Positions 19,274 through 28,392 of a DNA stretch of 64,000 nt are shown in pieces. Within the stretch, counting starts at the first letter, position 1. Each line of letters begins with the position of its first letter. A program made the position numbers and the translations under genes. Under the pieces are notes generated by a model. It saw only the letters and a program-made list of their open reading frames with translations, did not search any database and was not told the DNA's origin. Source of the DNA: CBDDCQ01 sp965226285 (GTDB taxonomy: Bacteria > Bacteroidota > Bacteroidia > Flavobacteriales > Ichthyobacteriaceae); the NCBI GenBank assembly GCA_965226285.1, contig CBDDCQ010000005.1, forward strand, positions 806,001 through 870,000. The letters are read 5' to 3'.

Positions 19274-20383
19274 TTATAAGTTTTCATACACCGACATTAT
19301 AGATTTTGCTACATATTCATCATCAAAATTTCCTACATATTTCTTACCTTTTTCTATCATTTTTTGACGTATATTACTATCCTGTAGAATAGTACTTATA
19401 GATTCACTCATCGCTTCTACGTCATAAGGAGCATTATAATGACTATACTCCCCTCCTGCCTCTTGTAAACAGCTTCCTGTAGCAGCTACCACTGGAACCC
19501 CGCTATAAAGTGCTTCTATAATAGGAATTCCAAACCCCTCAAACACAGAAGGATATACAAATACTTTTGCAAATTTATAAATACAAGCTAATTCCTCTAT
19601 AGTAGTGCATTCTAAAAATATAACTTTATCTTGCATTTTTTTCTTACTGATATAGGTATATACTCGTTTAAAATATCTCGTCTTTCTACCAACTACTACT
19701 AATGGAAAATCTATATTTTCCATTGCTTTTACAAGAGTTAATAAATTTTTTCGTTCCTCTATAGTGCCTACATTCAATACAAATTCTTTAGGTAAAGAAA
19801 ATTTAGCTCTTACCATATCTCTATATGGTTTATCATATATTTTTTTAAATGCAATATTACAACCTTGATAACAAACTTTTATTTTATCAGGATGAATATC
19901 GAAAAAATCTATAATATCTCTTTTGGTTTGCTTACTTACAGCAATAATCATATTTGTTATTCTGCATGCTCTTTTAAATTTCCTAATAAAATTGTATCTA
20001 TCAAAAATTGGATAAATATTAGAATGCCTAAGAAATATCAAATCGTGAATGGTTACTACAGTTTTAATATGAGTTTTTTCTATGCCTATAGGTAATTCAT
20101 TAGTCAATCCATGGTAAATTTGGATATTGTTCTTTAAAAGCTGTTTTACTATTGATACCTCTCTCCAAAAAGACGGAAAAATAAGACCTAATATATCTGT
20201 AGGAAGTACCTCTTTCATATTCTGATTCAATACAAAATCTCTTACATTTCCACGCTCAGGATTATACAAAATATATTCATTTTCCTTATAATGTAGAGAT
20301 AGAGACCTTATAATATCTCTGCTATAATTACCCAGCCCCGTAGTATTATGAAATGCCCTTTTTGCATCAAAACCTATTCTCAT
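19274..20383 (-). CDS. Glycosyltransferase family 4
   Basis: A 369-residue GT-B fold enzyme. It opens MRIGFDAKRAFHNTTGLGNY, has the donor-site start VLNVGTIEERKNLLTLVKA near residue 200 and the EX7E region VYPSVFEGFGIPIIEAL near residue 280. It likely adds a sugar to a lipid-linked glycan in the cytoplasm. The ATG overlaps the dapD stop by one base (TAATG), so it is translationally coupled to dapD although the functions differ. Confidence 0.88.
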   Translation of the reverse strand: MRIGFDAKRAFHNTTGLGNYSRDIIRSLSLHYKENEYILYNPERGNVRDFVLNQNMKEVLPTDILGLIFPSFWREVSIVKQLLKNNIQIYHGLTNELPIGIEKTHIKTVVTIHDLIFLRHSNIYPIFDRYNFIRKFKRACRITNMIIAVSKQTKRDIIDFFDIHPDKIKVCYQGCNIAFKKIYDKPYRDMVRAKFSLPKEFVLNVGTIEERKNLLTLVKAMENIDFPLVVVGRKTRYFKRVYTYISKKKMQDKVIFLECTTIEELACIYKFAKVFVYPSVFEGFGIPIIEALYSGVPVVAATGSCLQEAGGEYSHYNAPYDVEAMSESISTILQDSNIRQKMIEKGKKYVGNFDDEYVAKSIMSVYENL

Positions 20384-21198
20384 TACACAACCACGCTATA
20401 TTCCCTAAGAGCATCGTTGAGTGATGTTTTCTTATCAGTAGATTGTTTTCTTTTACCTATAATCAAAGCACAAGGCACATCATAAGTACCTGCTGCAAAT
20501 TCTTTGGGACAACTTCCTGGTATGACTACTGCACCAGAAGGAACAATACCTTTCGTTTCTACCGGAATATCTCCAGTTACATCTATAATCTTAGTAGAAG
20601 CCGTAAGTACTACATTTGCTCCTAAAACAGCGTCTTTTCGCACCCTTACTCCTTCTACTACTATACATCTAGAACCTACAAATACATTATCTTCTATAAT
20701 TACAGGCGCAGCTTGCAAAGGTTCTAAAACACCCCCTATACCTACCCCTCCACTCAAGTGAACATTTTTACCTATTTGAGCGCAAGAACCCACTGTAGCC
20801 CAAGTATCTACCATAGTTCCTTCCTCCACATAAGCCCCTATATTTATATACGATGGCATCATAATTACACCCTTAGAGATATAAGCTCCATATCTGGCTA
20901 CCGCATGAGGTACTACACGTACTCCTTTTTGTTTATACCCTTTTTTCAAAGGTATTTTATCATGAAACTCAAAAGGAGCAACCTCTATGGTTTCCATCTG
21001 TTGTATAGGAAAATAAAGTACTACTGCTTTTTTAACCCATTCATTCACTACCCAGTTATCCCCTTGTGGAAAAGCTACCCTTAACTCCCCCAAATCTAAC
21101 AACTCCAATACCTCTCTAATGGACTTTTCAACACCTGAATCTGATAGTAATGTTCTATCTTTCCAAGCCTTTTCTATAATTTTTTTTAATTTATTCAT
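20383..21198 (-). CDS. dapD: Tetrahydrodipicolinate N-succinyltransferase
   Basis: Transfers succinyl from succinyl-CoA to tetrahydrodipicolinate in the lysine/diaminopimelate pathway. The 271-residue protein has the N-terminal domain followed by a left-handed beta helix of hexapeptide repeats from about residue 105 to 225, with the signatures MPSYINIGAYVEEGTMVDTW and GSCAQIGKNVHLSGG. It is the first gene of this minus-strand run, divergent from the HAD gene. Confidence 0.95.
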   Translation of the reverse strand: MNKLKKIIEKAWKDRTLLSDSGVEKSIREVLELLDLGELRVAFPQGDNWVVNEWVKKAVVLYFPIQQMETIEVAPFEFHDKIPLKKGYKQKGVRVVPHAVARYGAYISKGVIMMPSYINIGAYVEEGTMVDTWATVGSCAQIGKNVHLSGGVGIGGVLEPLQAAPVIIEDNVFVGSRCIVVEGVRVRKDAVLGANVVLTASTKIIDVTGDIPVETKGIVPSGAVVIPGSCPKEFAAGTYDVPCALIIGKRKQSTDKKTSLNDALREYSVVV

Positions 21199-21208
21199 TT
21201 AAAGTATA

Positions 21209-21216
21209 TATCTTTG
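21209..21216 (+). promoter_or_regulatory. Putative -7 promoter element ahead of the HAD gene
   Basis: TATCTTTG matches TAnnTTTG. Transcription would begin about 21222, downstream of the first ATG of the frame (21219), which argues that translation starts at 21270. No clear -33 TTG was found, as the upstream DNA is the dapD start. Confidence 0.45.
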
Positions 21217-21269
21217 TAATGATCAAAATTTTAATAAGGGACAAAATTAATAAATTAAATTATGAATAT

Positions 21270-21866
21270 ATGGCTATTAAGAATATTATTTTCGATTTTG
21301 GAGGCGTAATTATCAACTTAGATATAAAGTCAACCTACAAATCTATCCTTGAATTAGGGATAGGAGAAGAATACACTTCATATCTTAATAGATCTTTAAA
21401 AGCACATGAATCAGGTGCAATTTCCGATGATATATTAAGACAAGAATTTAGAAAATGTAGTACTCAAACCATCACAGACCAACAAATAGACCGAGCATGG
21501 AATAAAATGTTATTGGATATCCCTCAAGATAGAATAGAATTTCTTAAACAATTAAAACAAAAATACAATCTATTTTTACTAAGTAACACTAATGCTATAC
21601 ATATCGATTTTTTAAAATATAGAGAGGCAGAGAGATTTAATGAATTTGAAAATATCTTTAACAATGTGTACTACTCCTATCAAATGAAAATGAGAAAACC
21701 TAATAACATTATATTTGAAACCTTGCTAAAAAACGAGAACCTAAAATCACACGAAACGCTTTTTATAGACGACACTTTAGAACACATCAATACTGCAAAT
21801 AATTTAAATATCAATACTTATCATTTGAAAATAGATCAAGAGAGTATTTTAGACTTAAGCCTTTAA
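21270..21866 (+). CDS. HAD-family hydrolase, subfamily IA
   Basis: A haloacid-dehalogenase-type phosphatase. Motif I is FDFGGVIINLD at residues 7-17 of the chosen start, motif II LLSNTNAIH, and motifs III-IV span MRKPNNIIFETLL to FIDDTLEHI. Motif I reads DFGG rather than the usual DxDxT, as in YihX-like alpha-D-glucose-1-phosphate phosphatase relatives. The frame opens at 21219, but that ATG precedes the predicted transcript start; MAIKNIIFDF at 21270 fits the family. Substrate unknown. Confidence 0.82.
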   Translation: MAIKNIIFDFGGVIINLDIKSTYKSILELGIGEEYTSYLNRSLKAHESGAISDDILRQEFRKCSTQTITDQQIDRAWNKMLLDIPQDRIEFLKQLKQKYNLFLLSNTNAIHIDFLKYREAERFNEFENIFNNVYYSYQMKMRKPNNIIFETLLKNENLKSHETLFIDDTLEHINTANNLNINTYHLKIDQESILDLSL

Positions 21867-21876
21867 TCTAAAGTTA

Positions 21877-21884
21877 TACATTTG
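21877..21884 (+). promoter_or_regulatory. Putative -7 promoter element of cysC-like gene
   Basis: TACATTTG matches TAnnTTTG, 34 bp before the ATG at 21919. The -33 region falls in the end of the HAD gene and shows no TTG at ideal spacing. Confidence 0.45.
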
Positions 21885-21918
21885 TAAAATTATACATATA
21901 TTTTCAATATTCAAAATT

Positions 21919-22518
21919 ATGAAAAGTAAACTACACTTGTTTAAACAAGAATATAAATTAAATAGAACCAAACGCCAAGAACAAAAAAGGCATAAATCTG
22001 CTTTAATTTGGTTTACAGGGCTATCAGGTTCTGGAAAATCTACTTTGGCTAATGCCCTAGAAAAAGAACTATTTAATAGTGATATACACACTTATGTACT
22101 TGATGGAGATAATATTAGAATGGGACTTAACAAAGATTTAGACTTTAGTAAAAAAGGTAGAGAAGAAAATATTCGTCGAATAGCTGAAGTCAGCAAACTA
22201 TTCATAGATTCAGGAATAATAGTCCTTTCAGCCTTTGTATCGCCTTTTGAAAAAAATAGACAATTAGTAAAACAAATTGTGGGAGATGACAACTTCATAC
22301 AAGTATTTGTAGATTGCCCTATAGAAGTATGTGAACAAAGAGATGTAAAAGGACTGTATAAAAAAGTACGCAAAGGGGAAATTAAAGATTTTACAGGTAT
22401 CAACTCACCTTTTGAAATTCCAAAAGATGCGTATATTACTATAGATACCTCTAAGCAATCTATATCAATAAGTACTAAAATATTAAAAGAAAAAGTACTA
22501 GATTGGATTAAACTCTAA
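21919..22518 (+). CDS. cysC: Adenylylsulfate (APS) kinase
   Basis: A 199-residue kinase that phosphorylates APS to PAPS. P-loop GLSGSGKST is near residue 34; YVLDGDNIRMGLNKDLDFS, the IVLSAFVSPFEKNRQ segment and the C-terminal FTGINSPFEIP motif are all characteristic. No sulfate adenylyltransferase or PAPS reductase lies in the window. The gene stands alone, so it could serve assimilation or sulfation of surface glycans. Confidence 0.92.
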   Translation: MKSKLHLFKQEYKLNRTKRQEQKRHKSALIWFTGLSGSGKSTLANALEKELFNSDIHTYVLDGDNIRMGLNKDLDFSKKGREENIRRIAEVSKLFIDSGIIVLSAFVSPFEKNRQLVKQIVGDDNFIQVFVDCPIEVCEQRDVKGLYKKVRKGEIKDFTGINSPFEIPKDAYITIDTSKQSISISTKILKEKVLDWIKL

Positions 22519-23099
22519 ACATCTATTACAACACCTCCCTTAACCAGATACTTTTTATTTGTATCCAAATCCAGACAAATTGCTCTGGTACGTCTCTTTT
22601 TTAAGAGTTTAAATTTCCTTTGTTTAAGGCTAAATACTTGATTGGTTTGTAAACTAAATACCGTTATTTTATTGGTATAATTTATTCGATTGAGTATGTT
22701 ATAAAGTTCTATATCAGTACAAGAACTCGCTTTAGGGTTTATCAAATATTTATTCAAATGTAATAGCATTTCCCTTGTGTATATCTTTTCAGATAGGAAA
22801 GGATGCATTAACTCTTTAAAGTTTCTCTGCCATTCTATACCATGAGGTTTTACACTTGATTGGTGCTTTTGATAGGTAACTAAATGTGCTATTTCGTGTA
22901 CCAGAGTCAATAAAAACTGCTCTGGAGATAAATCGCAATTTACCGTAATTTGAAAATATCCTTTTGCTAATACCTTAAAATCACCCAGCTTGGTAGTTCT
23001 ATGAGGGACTATTTTTAAGTTGAAATTATATTTATTCCACAATTTTTCTACTTTATAAAGTGCCTCTTTTGGAATATATTTGTTTAGTAGATTTATCAT
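22515..23099 (-). CDS. SprT-like zinc metalloprotease-domain protein
   Basis: A 194-residue protein with the zinc-binding helix TLVHEIAHLVTY near residue 68 and the SprT-like pattern of a further histidine in KPHGIEWQRNF. C-terminal basic residues (FKLLKKRRTRAICLD) may contact nucleic acid. Eukaryotic relatives (Spartan) degrade DNA-protein crosslinks; bacterial SprT is poorly characterised. It lies immediately after recJ (1 bp), suggesting a genome-maintenance context. Confidence 0.82.
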   Translation of the reverse strand: MINLLNKYIPKEALYKVEKLWNKYNFNLKIVPHRTTKLGDFKVLAKGYFQITVNCDLSPEQFLLTLVHEIAHLVTYQKHQSSVKPHGIEWQRNFKELMHPFLSEKIYTREMLLHLNKYLINPKASSCTDIELYNILNRINYTNKITVFSLQTNQVFSLKQRKFKLLKKRRTRAICLDLDTNKKYLVKGGVVIDV

Positions 23100-24800
23100 T
23101 TAAATAGTACTTGGTTTTATATCTTTAAGTATAAATTGTAATTTTTTGTTTCCTTGCCAATGATTTTCTTCTATGGTAAATACTGCATCAAATTTCTTTT
23201 GGTCGGTAGTCAATTTAAATAGATGCCCCATACTAAAACCTATCATATCAAAATAAGTATCAGTATCTTTACAATAGGTATTGAGTTTCAGATGTTTTCC
23301 CTTTAGTAATCTACCTGAACCTTCATCTTGCAAGCCTTTTATCATAAATACAGGGTTCATATTTTCTGGACCAAATGGACTAAATTGTTTTAAAATATTA
23401 TAGAATTTATCCGTAATATCACTTAATTTAATTTCTGTCGATATATTTACTTTGGGTTCTAATAAATCTGGTGTAATCGTTTGGGAAACCACATGTTCAA
23501 ATTCTTGATGAAATACCTCGAAATATTCTGCTTTTATAGTAATTCCTACAGCTTGCCTATGTCCTCCAAACTGCTCTATATACTTTGAACATTTATCTAC
23601 TGCATCATAAATATCAAACCCTTTTATAGACCTACCTGATCCTGTAAATTTTCCATCTTTTTGAGTAAATACTAAGGTAGGTCTATAGTAAGTTTCTATA
23701 AGTCTAGCCGCTACTATACCTACTATACCCTTGCTCCAATTTTCACTATATACTACGCTAGTAACTCTATCTTGCTTACCTTTTAACATCTCAAGAGCTT
23801 CTAAGGTTGCTTCTCTATCTTTCTCCACTCTATGATTGTTAATCTTCACAACATCTTTAGCTAAACTTTTAACTTTATTTATATCATCTTCTATGAGTAA
23901 TTCTACTGCAGATTTAGCATGTTTAATACGTCCGACTGCATTTATCTTAGGGGCTATACCAAATACTAAATCCGATATAGTACATTGCTGTTTACTTCTA
24001 CTCGATAATAATATCTTAAAACTTTCTCGCTTATTTTCATTGAATCTTTTCAATCCATAATAGGCTAATATTCTATTCTCATCTGTAATAGGTACTATAT
24101 CAGAAGCTATGCTAAGTACCAAGAAATCTAAATACTTATATATCTTTTCCTCAGATATATTTTTATGCTTACATATAGCCTGTATCAATTTGAAACCTAC
24201 CCCACATCCACTTAGTTCTTTATAAGGATAATTACAATCCTTTTGTTTAGGATTAAGTATCACTAATGCATCAGGTAGTTCACTTGCTGGAGTATGGTGG
24301 TCACAAATTACAACGTCTATATGCTTACTTTTAGCATAAGCCACTTGTTTTATAGCCTTTATACCACAATCCAATGTAATAATCATATTACAACGATTCT
24401 CATAAGCATAATCTATACCTTGATAAGATATGCCATATCCCTCAGTATATCTATCAGGAATATAATAGTCTATATTTTCCGTAAATTGCTTTAAGAATAA
24501 ATACATCATAGCTACTGAAGTAGTACCATCTACATCGTAATCTCCATAGATGAGAATTTTACAATTATCTGCTATACTTTCTGAAATACTATCTACTGCT
24601 CGCTTCATCCCTTTCATGTCAAAAGGATTATATAAATCTTCTAAAGAAGGACGAAAAAAATGTTTCGCTTGCTCAAAAGTCTCTATTTGTTTTTGAACTA
24701 ATAAAGTAGCTAAAACATGACTTACATTTATAGATTTGGATAAAAATCGTACCTTTTGTATATCTGCCTGTTTAGGTAGTATCCATCTTTTGGGTTTCAT
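23100..24800 (-). CDS. recJ: Single-stranded-DNA-specific exonuclease RecJ
   Basis: A 5'-3' ssDNA exonuclease for recombination and mismatch repair. DHH-family motifs are present: IYGDYDVDGTTSVAM near residue 80, TLDCG, the DHH motif in VVICDHHTPA and DIVPITDENR. The DHHA1 motif FGGHRQAVGI is near residue 405, followed by the OB-fold domain. The 566-residue length is standard. It is followed directly by the SprT-like gene and preceded by the TrkA-type gene with no gap. Confidence 0.95.
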   Translation of the reverse strand: MKPKRWILPKQADIQKVRFLSKSINVSHVLATLLVQKQIETFEQAKHFFRPSLEDLYNPFDMKGMKRAVDSISESIADNCKILIYGDYDVDGTTSVAMMYLFLKQFTENIDYYIPDRYTEGYGISYQGIDYAYENRCNMIITLDCGIKAIKQVAYAKSKHIDVVICDHHTPASELPDALVILNPKQKDCNYPYKELSGCGVGFKLIQAICKHKNISEEKIYKYLDFLVLSIASDIVPITDENRILAYYGLKRFNENKRESFKILLSSRSKQQCTISDLVFGIAPKINAVGRIKHAKSAVELLIEDDINKVKSLAKDVVKINNHRVEKDREATLEALEMLKGKQDRVTSVVYSENWSKGIVGIVAARLIETYYRPTLVFTQKDGKFTGSGRSIKGFDIYDAVDKCSKYIEQFGGHRQAVGITIKAEYFEVFHQEFEHVVSQTITPDLLEPKVNISTEIKLSDITDKFYNILKQFSPFGPENMNPVFMIKGLQDEGSGRLLKGKHLKLNTYCKDTDTYFDMIGFSMGHLFKLTTDQKKFDAVFTIEENHWQGNKKLQFILKDIKPSTI

Positions 24801-25475
24801 TTACTGATTAATTTCTATAAATCTCTCTATATCCCTTACTGAACCAAAAACAAGCATTCTATCTGTCTTTCGTATTACCGTATCTCCACTAGGAACTCCT
24901 TCTATATGGTACTCTCCATTTTTTTCTCGTAAAAGCGTAACCAAATTCAATCGATACTTTTGCCTTAACCCCAAATCATCTAAAGTTCTATCTATCACAT
25001 TTTTAGGAGATATAATTTCTGCTATTTCATAATTATCTGGTAAAGACATAGTAGTAATCACTTCTGGATTTATCAATCTATGAGCCACAGATATACCCAC
25101 TTCATCTTCAGGAGATAAAATCTCTTTGATACCCATATTCTGTAATATTTTCTTTTGAGTTTCGTTTTGAGACCTTACAATAATCCTTTCTATCCCTAAC
25201 TCCTGAATTACAAAAGTAGTAAGTAAAAGATTTTGAAAATTTTCTCCTATAGCAACTACTACAGCATCCATATCTTGAACATCTTGGGAGAGCAAAGCAT
25301 TCTTATCAGTAGAGTCTAATACAACAGCATAAGTTACTTCATGTCTTATATCTTCAATAATATGATTATTCTTGTCTATGGCTATTACTTCAGCTCCTTC
25401 TTGTTTGAGCTTTTTTGCTATGGCAGACCCAAATAGACCTATCCCTATTACTGCAAATTTACCCTTTATCGCCAT
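24801..25475 (-). CDS. TrkA/KtrA-type potassium-channel regulatory subunit
   Basis: A 224-residue cytosolic protein with an N-terminal RCK domain (FAVIGIGLFGSAIAKKL, an NAD/ATP-binding Rossmann motif, with acidic end in VIAIDKN) and a C-terminal RCK_C domain (from about residue 140). It would gate a Trk/Ktr potassium channel. No membrane partner (trkH/ktrB) is visible here, so the partner must be elsewhere. It is the first gene of a trkA-recJ-sprT run. Confidence 0.88.
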   Translation of the reverse strand: MAIKGKFAVIGIGLFGSAIAKKLKQEGAEVIAIDKNNHIIEDIRHEVTYAVVLDSTDKNALLSQDVQDMDAVVVAIGENFQNLLLTTFVIQELGIERIIVRSQNETQKKILQNMGIKEILSPEDEVGISVAHRLINPEVITTMSLPDNYEIAEIISPKNVIDRTLDDLGLRQKYRLNLVTLLREKNGEYHIEGVPSGDTVIRKTDRMLVFGSVRDIERFIEINQ

Positions 25476-25516
25476 ATAGCCTGTATATTCCTGATGATTA
25501 CTTTAAAAAACCAATG

Positions 25517-25524
25517 CAAATATA
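25517..25524 (-). promoter_or_regulatory. Putative -7 promoter element of the trkA-recJ run
   Basis: Reads TATATTTG on the minus strand, 42 bp ahead of the trkA-like ATG. No TTG at ideal -33 spacing was seen. Confidence 0.45.
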
Positions 25525-25812
25525 AATATAATTTTTATTGACCTTTGAAAAACTGACAAAAATATACAAAAGGTGGGCATTTGAATGCTACAGAAATTCT
25601 AAAGCATAGTTAAGAGGTTAAAAAAATTGTTTTCAATTTATTTTTGATAATCTAACAATTATTAACCGTTTACAATATACCTCAACATAACAATATCAAA
25701 CGCACGTTAATTTATAAGTAATATTTTATACTGTTTGCATACAAATCTATATAATGGTAATATCATTTAATAATATAAAAATAAATTATATAGTTAAAAC
25801 CTGAATTTTATA
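25525..25812. other. Intergenic region between divergent genes
   Basis: Very AT-rich DNA between the two divergent -7 elements. I see no coding frame, tRNA or strong hairpin. Confidence 0.4.
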
Positions 25813-25820
25813 TATATTTG
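25813..25820 (+). promoter_or_regulatory. -7 promoter element of the M28 peptidase gene
   Basis: TATATTTG matches TAnnTTTG. Transcription would begin about 25826, exactly at the first ATG of the frame, so the usable start is the Met at 25853. The -33 box is weak (GTTAAAA). Confidence 0.5.
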
Positions 25821-25852
25821 TAATCTTGAATTTAATCTTAAATTATTTTTTT

Positions 25853-26878
25853 ATGAAAGTTAAAATATTGATTTTTAATATTGCTTTTTTTGTACTTACA
25901 TCTGTAATATGTAGTGCACAAACTGGTAAGGTACAGCTTATAAATAATGATGATGCAGTAAAATATGCTCGTACCATTTTGGTAAAAGATTTAAAAAAAC
26001 ACCTTTACATATTTGCTTCTGATGAGATGGAGGGAAGAATGACGGGTGAAAGAGGACAAAAAAGGGCAGCGGAATATTTAAAGAATTTTTACATAGAACA
26101 AAATATTAGTTATGAACCTAGATTAGGCAAATATTATCAAAAATTTACAATAGATAGAAACAATAAAGAATTAAAAACGGAAAATGTAATTGCTTATATA
26201 GAGGGAACAGATAAAAAAAATGAGGTAATAGTGATTTCAGCTCATTATGACCATTTAGGTATGGAAGATGACAAAATATTTAATGGCGCAGATGATGATG
26301 GATCTGGAAATGTGGGAATGCTAGAGATAGCAGAGGCATTTCAAAAGGCAACACAAGAAGGTAAACGACCTCGTAGAAGTATTTTGTTTTTACACTGTAC
26401 AGCAGAAGAAATAGGCCTATATGGTTCCAAATACTATACGGATAACCCTGTGGTACCTATAAAAAATACAGTAACCAATTTGAATATAGATATGGTAGGA
26501 CGAATTAATAAAGAACACCAAGACAACCCCAATTATATCTATTTAATAGGAGCAGATAAATTAAGTCAAGATTTACACAATATATCTGAAATGATCAATC
26601 AAAAATATTCTAATTTAGAATTGGATTATACCTATAATAGAGAAGATGATCCCAATAGATTTTATTATCGATCAGACCATTACAACTTTGCAAAAAAGGG
26701 AGTTCCAGTAATCTTTTATTTTAATGGCGTACACGAAGATTATCACAGGCATACCGACACAGTAGAAAAAATAAATTACCCCTTGCTTGAAAAAAGAATT
26801 AGACTTATCTTTTACACTGCTTGGGAATTAGCTAATAGAGAGGATAGAATACGATTGAATAGTAAAAAAACTCAGTAA
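25853..26878 (+). CDS. Secreted M28-family metallopeptidase
   Basis: A di-zinc aminopeptidase-type enzyme. From the chosen start, MKVKILIFNIAFFVLTSVIC then SAQ gives a normal signal peptide, so it acts in the periplasm or outside. Zinc ligands can be read in SAHYDHLGM, GADDDGSGNVGMLE, CTAEEIGLYGS, NIDMVGR and YRSDHYNFA. The frame opens at 25826, but that ATG coincides with the predicted transcript start. Followed after 3 bp by a class IV aminotransferase gene and then recR. Confidence 0.88.
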   Translation: MKVKILIFNIAFFVLTSVICSAQTGKVQLINNDDAVKYARTILVKDLKKHLYIFASDEMEGRMTGERGQKRAAEYLKNFYIEQNISYEPRLGKYYQKFTIDRNNKELKTENVIAYIEGTDKKNEVIVISAHYDHLGMEDDKIFNGADDDGSGNVGMLEIAEAFQKATQEGKRPRRSILFLHCTAEEIGLYGSKYYTDNPVVPIKNTVTNLNIDMVGRINKEHQDNPNYIYLIGADKLSQDLHNISEMINQKYSNLELDYTYNREDDPNRFYYRSDHYNFAKKGVPVIFYFNGVHEDYHRHTDTVEKINYPLLEKRIRLIFYTAWELANREDRIRLNSKKTQ

Positions 26879-26881
26879 AAT

Positions 26882-27733
26882 TTGAATATTATCAATTTCA
26901 ATGAGCAACTCTTACAAAAAAGTAAGTATAGGTTATCCTTTGGTAATAGGGGATTAAAGTTTGGAGATTCAGTTTTTGAAACACTAAAGGTACTCAAAAA
27001 TAGGATTCTCTTTGGCGAAGACCATTACTTTAGATTGATGTCTGCTATGCGAATATGCCGTATGGAAATACCAAGTATTTTTACGCCTGAATATTTGAGA
27101 AAGCAGATACTAAAAACCATTAAAGCAAATGCTATAGAGAGCATTTCTAGAGTGAGAATTACCATATTTAGGAAAAATGGGGGACTATATACTCCCAGCA
27201 CAAATGATATAGATTTTATTATAGAAGTTGGATCTCTTACAGATTATTTTTATACCATAAATGATAAACCTTACAGAGTAGATTTATTTAAGGATCACTA
27301 TAAAAATACAGGACTTTTGGACACCATAAAAACGAATAACTGTATGGTAAATGTCCTTGCCGGAATATATGCCAAGGAAAACGAACTAGATAATTGTTTG
27401 CTGTTGAACCATAACAAACACTTAGCAGAATCTATACACTCCAATGTGTTTTTAGTACAGGGAAACCAGATTAAAACCCCTTTATTAGAAGAGGGAGCCA
27501 TAAAGGGAGTACTCAGAGATAATTTGATAAAGACGATAGAAAACTCACAAGAATATACATTAAAACAGGAGAAAATATCGCCTTTTGAACTTCAAAGAGC
27601 AGACGAGGTATTTTTGACTAATGTAATTATAGGAATACAACCTATTACACATTACAGAAAAAAAACTTATAAAACTGAAATTGCTAAAATACTCCTGAAA
27701 AAGTTAAATGCACAAATAGCATTATTTAAATAA
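26882..27733 (+). CDS. Class IV aminotransferase (aminodeoxychorismate lyase/branched-chain type)
   Basis: A 283-residue PLP fold-type IV protein. It contains RGLKFGDSVFETLKV near residue 23, the PLP-binding lysine region in DTIKTNNCMVNVLAG, and ADEVFLTNVIIGIQPI near the C-terminus. Members include PabC, IlvE and D-amino-acid aminotransferase; the length and start pattern favour a PabC-like enzyme but this is not decisive. No in-frame ATG exists near the start; TTG at 26882 gives the expected N-terminus, an unusual start codon. Confidence 0.8.
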   Translation: MNIINFNEQLLQKSKYRLSFGNRGLKFGDSVFETLKVLKNRILFGEDHYFRLMSAMRICRMEIPSIFTPEYLRKQILKTIKANAIESISRVRITIFRKNGGLYTPSTNDIDFIIEVGSLTDYFYTINDKPYRVDLFKDHYKNTGLLDTIKTNNCMVNVLAGIYAKENELDNCLLLNHNKHLAESIHSNVFLVQGNQIKTPLLEEGAIKGVLRDNLIKTIENSQEYTLKQEKISPFELQRADEVFLTNVIIGIQPITHYRKKTYKTEIAKILLKKLNAQIALFK

Positions 27734-27734
27734 A

Positions 27735-28352
27735 ATGAGACAGTTACCCGAAAAATTGCGAGATGCTATAAAAGAGATTTCATTACTTCCTGGAATAGGA
27801 AGTAGGACAGCACTTAGGTTAGTATTACATTTGCTTAAACAACCCAAACAACAGATCAAAAGTTTAGCTGATGCTTTAAGTAATTTAAATCATATCAACT
27901 ACTGTAAGGATTGTCATAATATATCAGATACGGAAGTTTGCAATATATGCTCAAATAGATTAAGAGATAGACAAACTATATGTGTGGTAGAAGATATCAG
28001 AGATATGATAGCCGTAGAAAATACAGGTTGTTTTAGAGGAATATATCATATTTTGGGAGGGAAAATATCCCCTATGGAAGGTATAGGCATACAACAGCTT
28101 CATATTGAATCTTTGATAAACAAAGTAGATGCTCAACCTATAAAAGAAGTAATATTAGCACTCAGTAGCACTACTGAAGGAGATACTACTAATTTTTATT
28201 TGCATAAGAATCTAAAAGAAAAGAATATAACGATATCTACTATTGCCCGAGGAATATCTATAGGGGATGAATTAGAATATACCGATGAAATTACCCTTGG
28301 TAATTCTATAAATAATAGAGTACCCTACCAAGAGTACGTGATGAAAATTTAA
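27735..28352 (+). CDS. recR: Recombination protein RecR
   Basis: A 205-residue recombination mediator that loads RecA with RecF/RecO. The helix-hairpin-helix LPGIGSRTALRLVLHLL is near residue 17, the four-cysteine zinc site CKDC...CNIC is near residues 57-71, and a Toprim domain (VVEDIRDMIAVE) follows. The C-terminus carries GDELEYTDEITLGNSI. Its ATG lies 1 bp after the aminotransferase stop. The next gene's promoter overlaps its stop codon. Confidence 0.95.
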   Translation: MRQLPEKLRDAIKEISLLPGIGSRTALRLVLHLLKQPKQQIKSLADALSNLNHINYCKDCHNISDTEVCNICSNRLRDRQTICVVEDIRDMIAVENTGCFRGIYHILGGKISPMEGIGIQQLHIESLINKVDAQPIKEVILALSSTTEGDTTNFYLHKNLKEKNITISTIARGISIGDELEYTDEITLGNSINNRVPYQEYVMKI

Positions 28353-28360
28353 TATATTTG
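28353..28360 (+). promoter_or_regulatory. Putative -7 promoter element of the symporter gene
   Basis: TATATTTG immediately after the recR stop, 32 bp before the ATG at 28393. The -33 position would lie within recR codons and is not a good TTG. Confidence 0.45.
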
Positions 28361-28392
28361 TGCTAATTTTTTAATATAAAAACAAAACTATT

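Noticed and set aside
25826..25852. Upstream ATG of the M28 peptidase as the start
   Set aside because: It coincides with the predicted transcript start, and the signal peptide is more typical from the Met at 25853.
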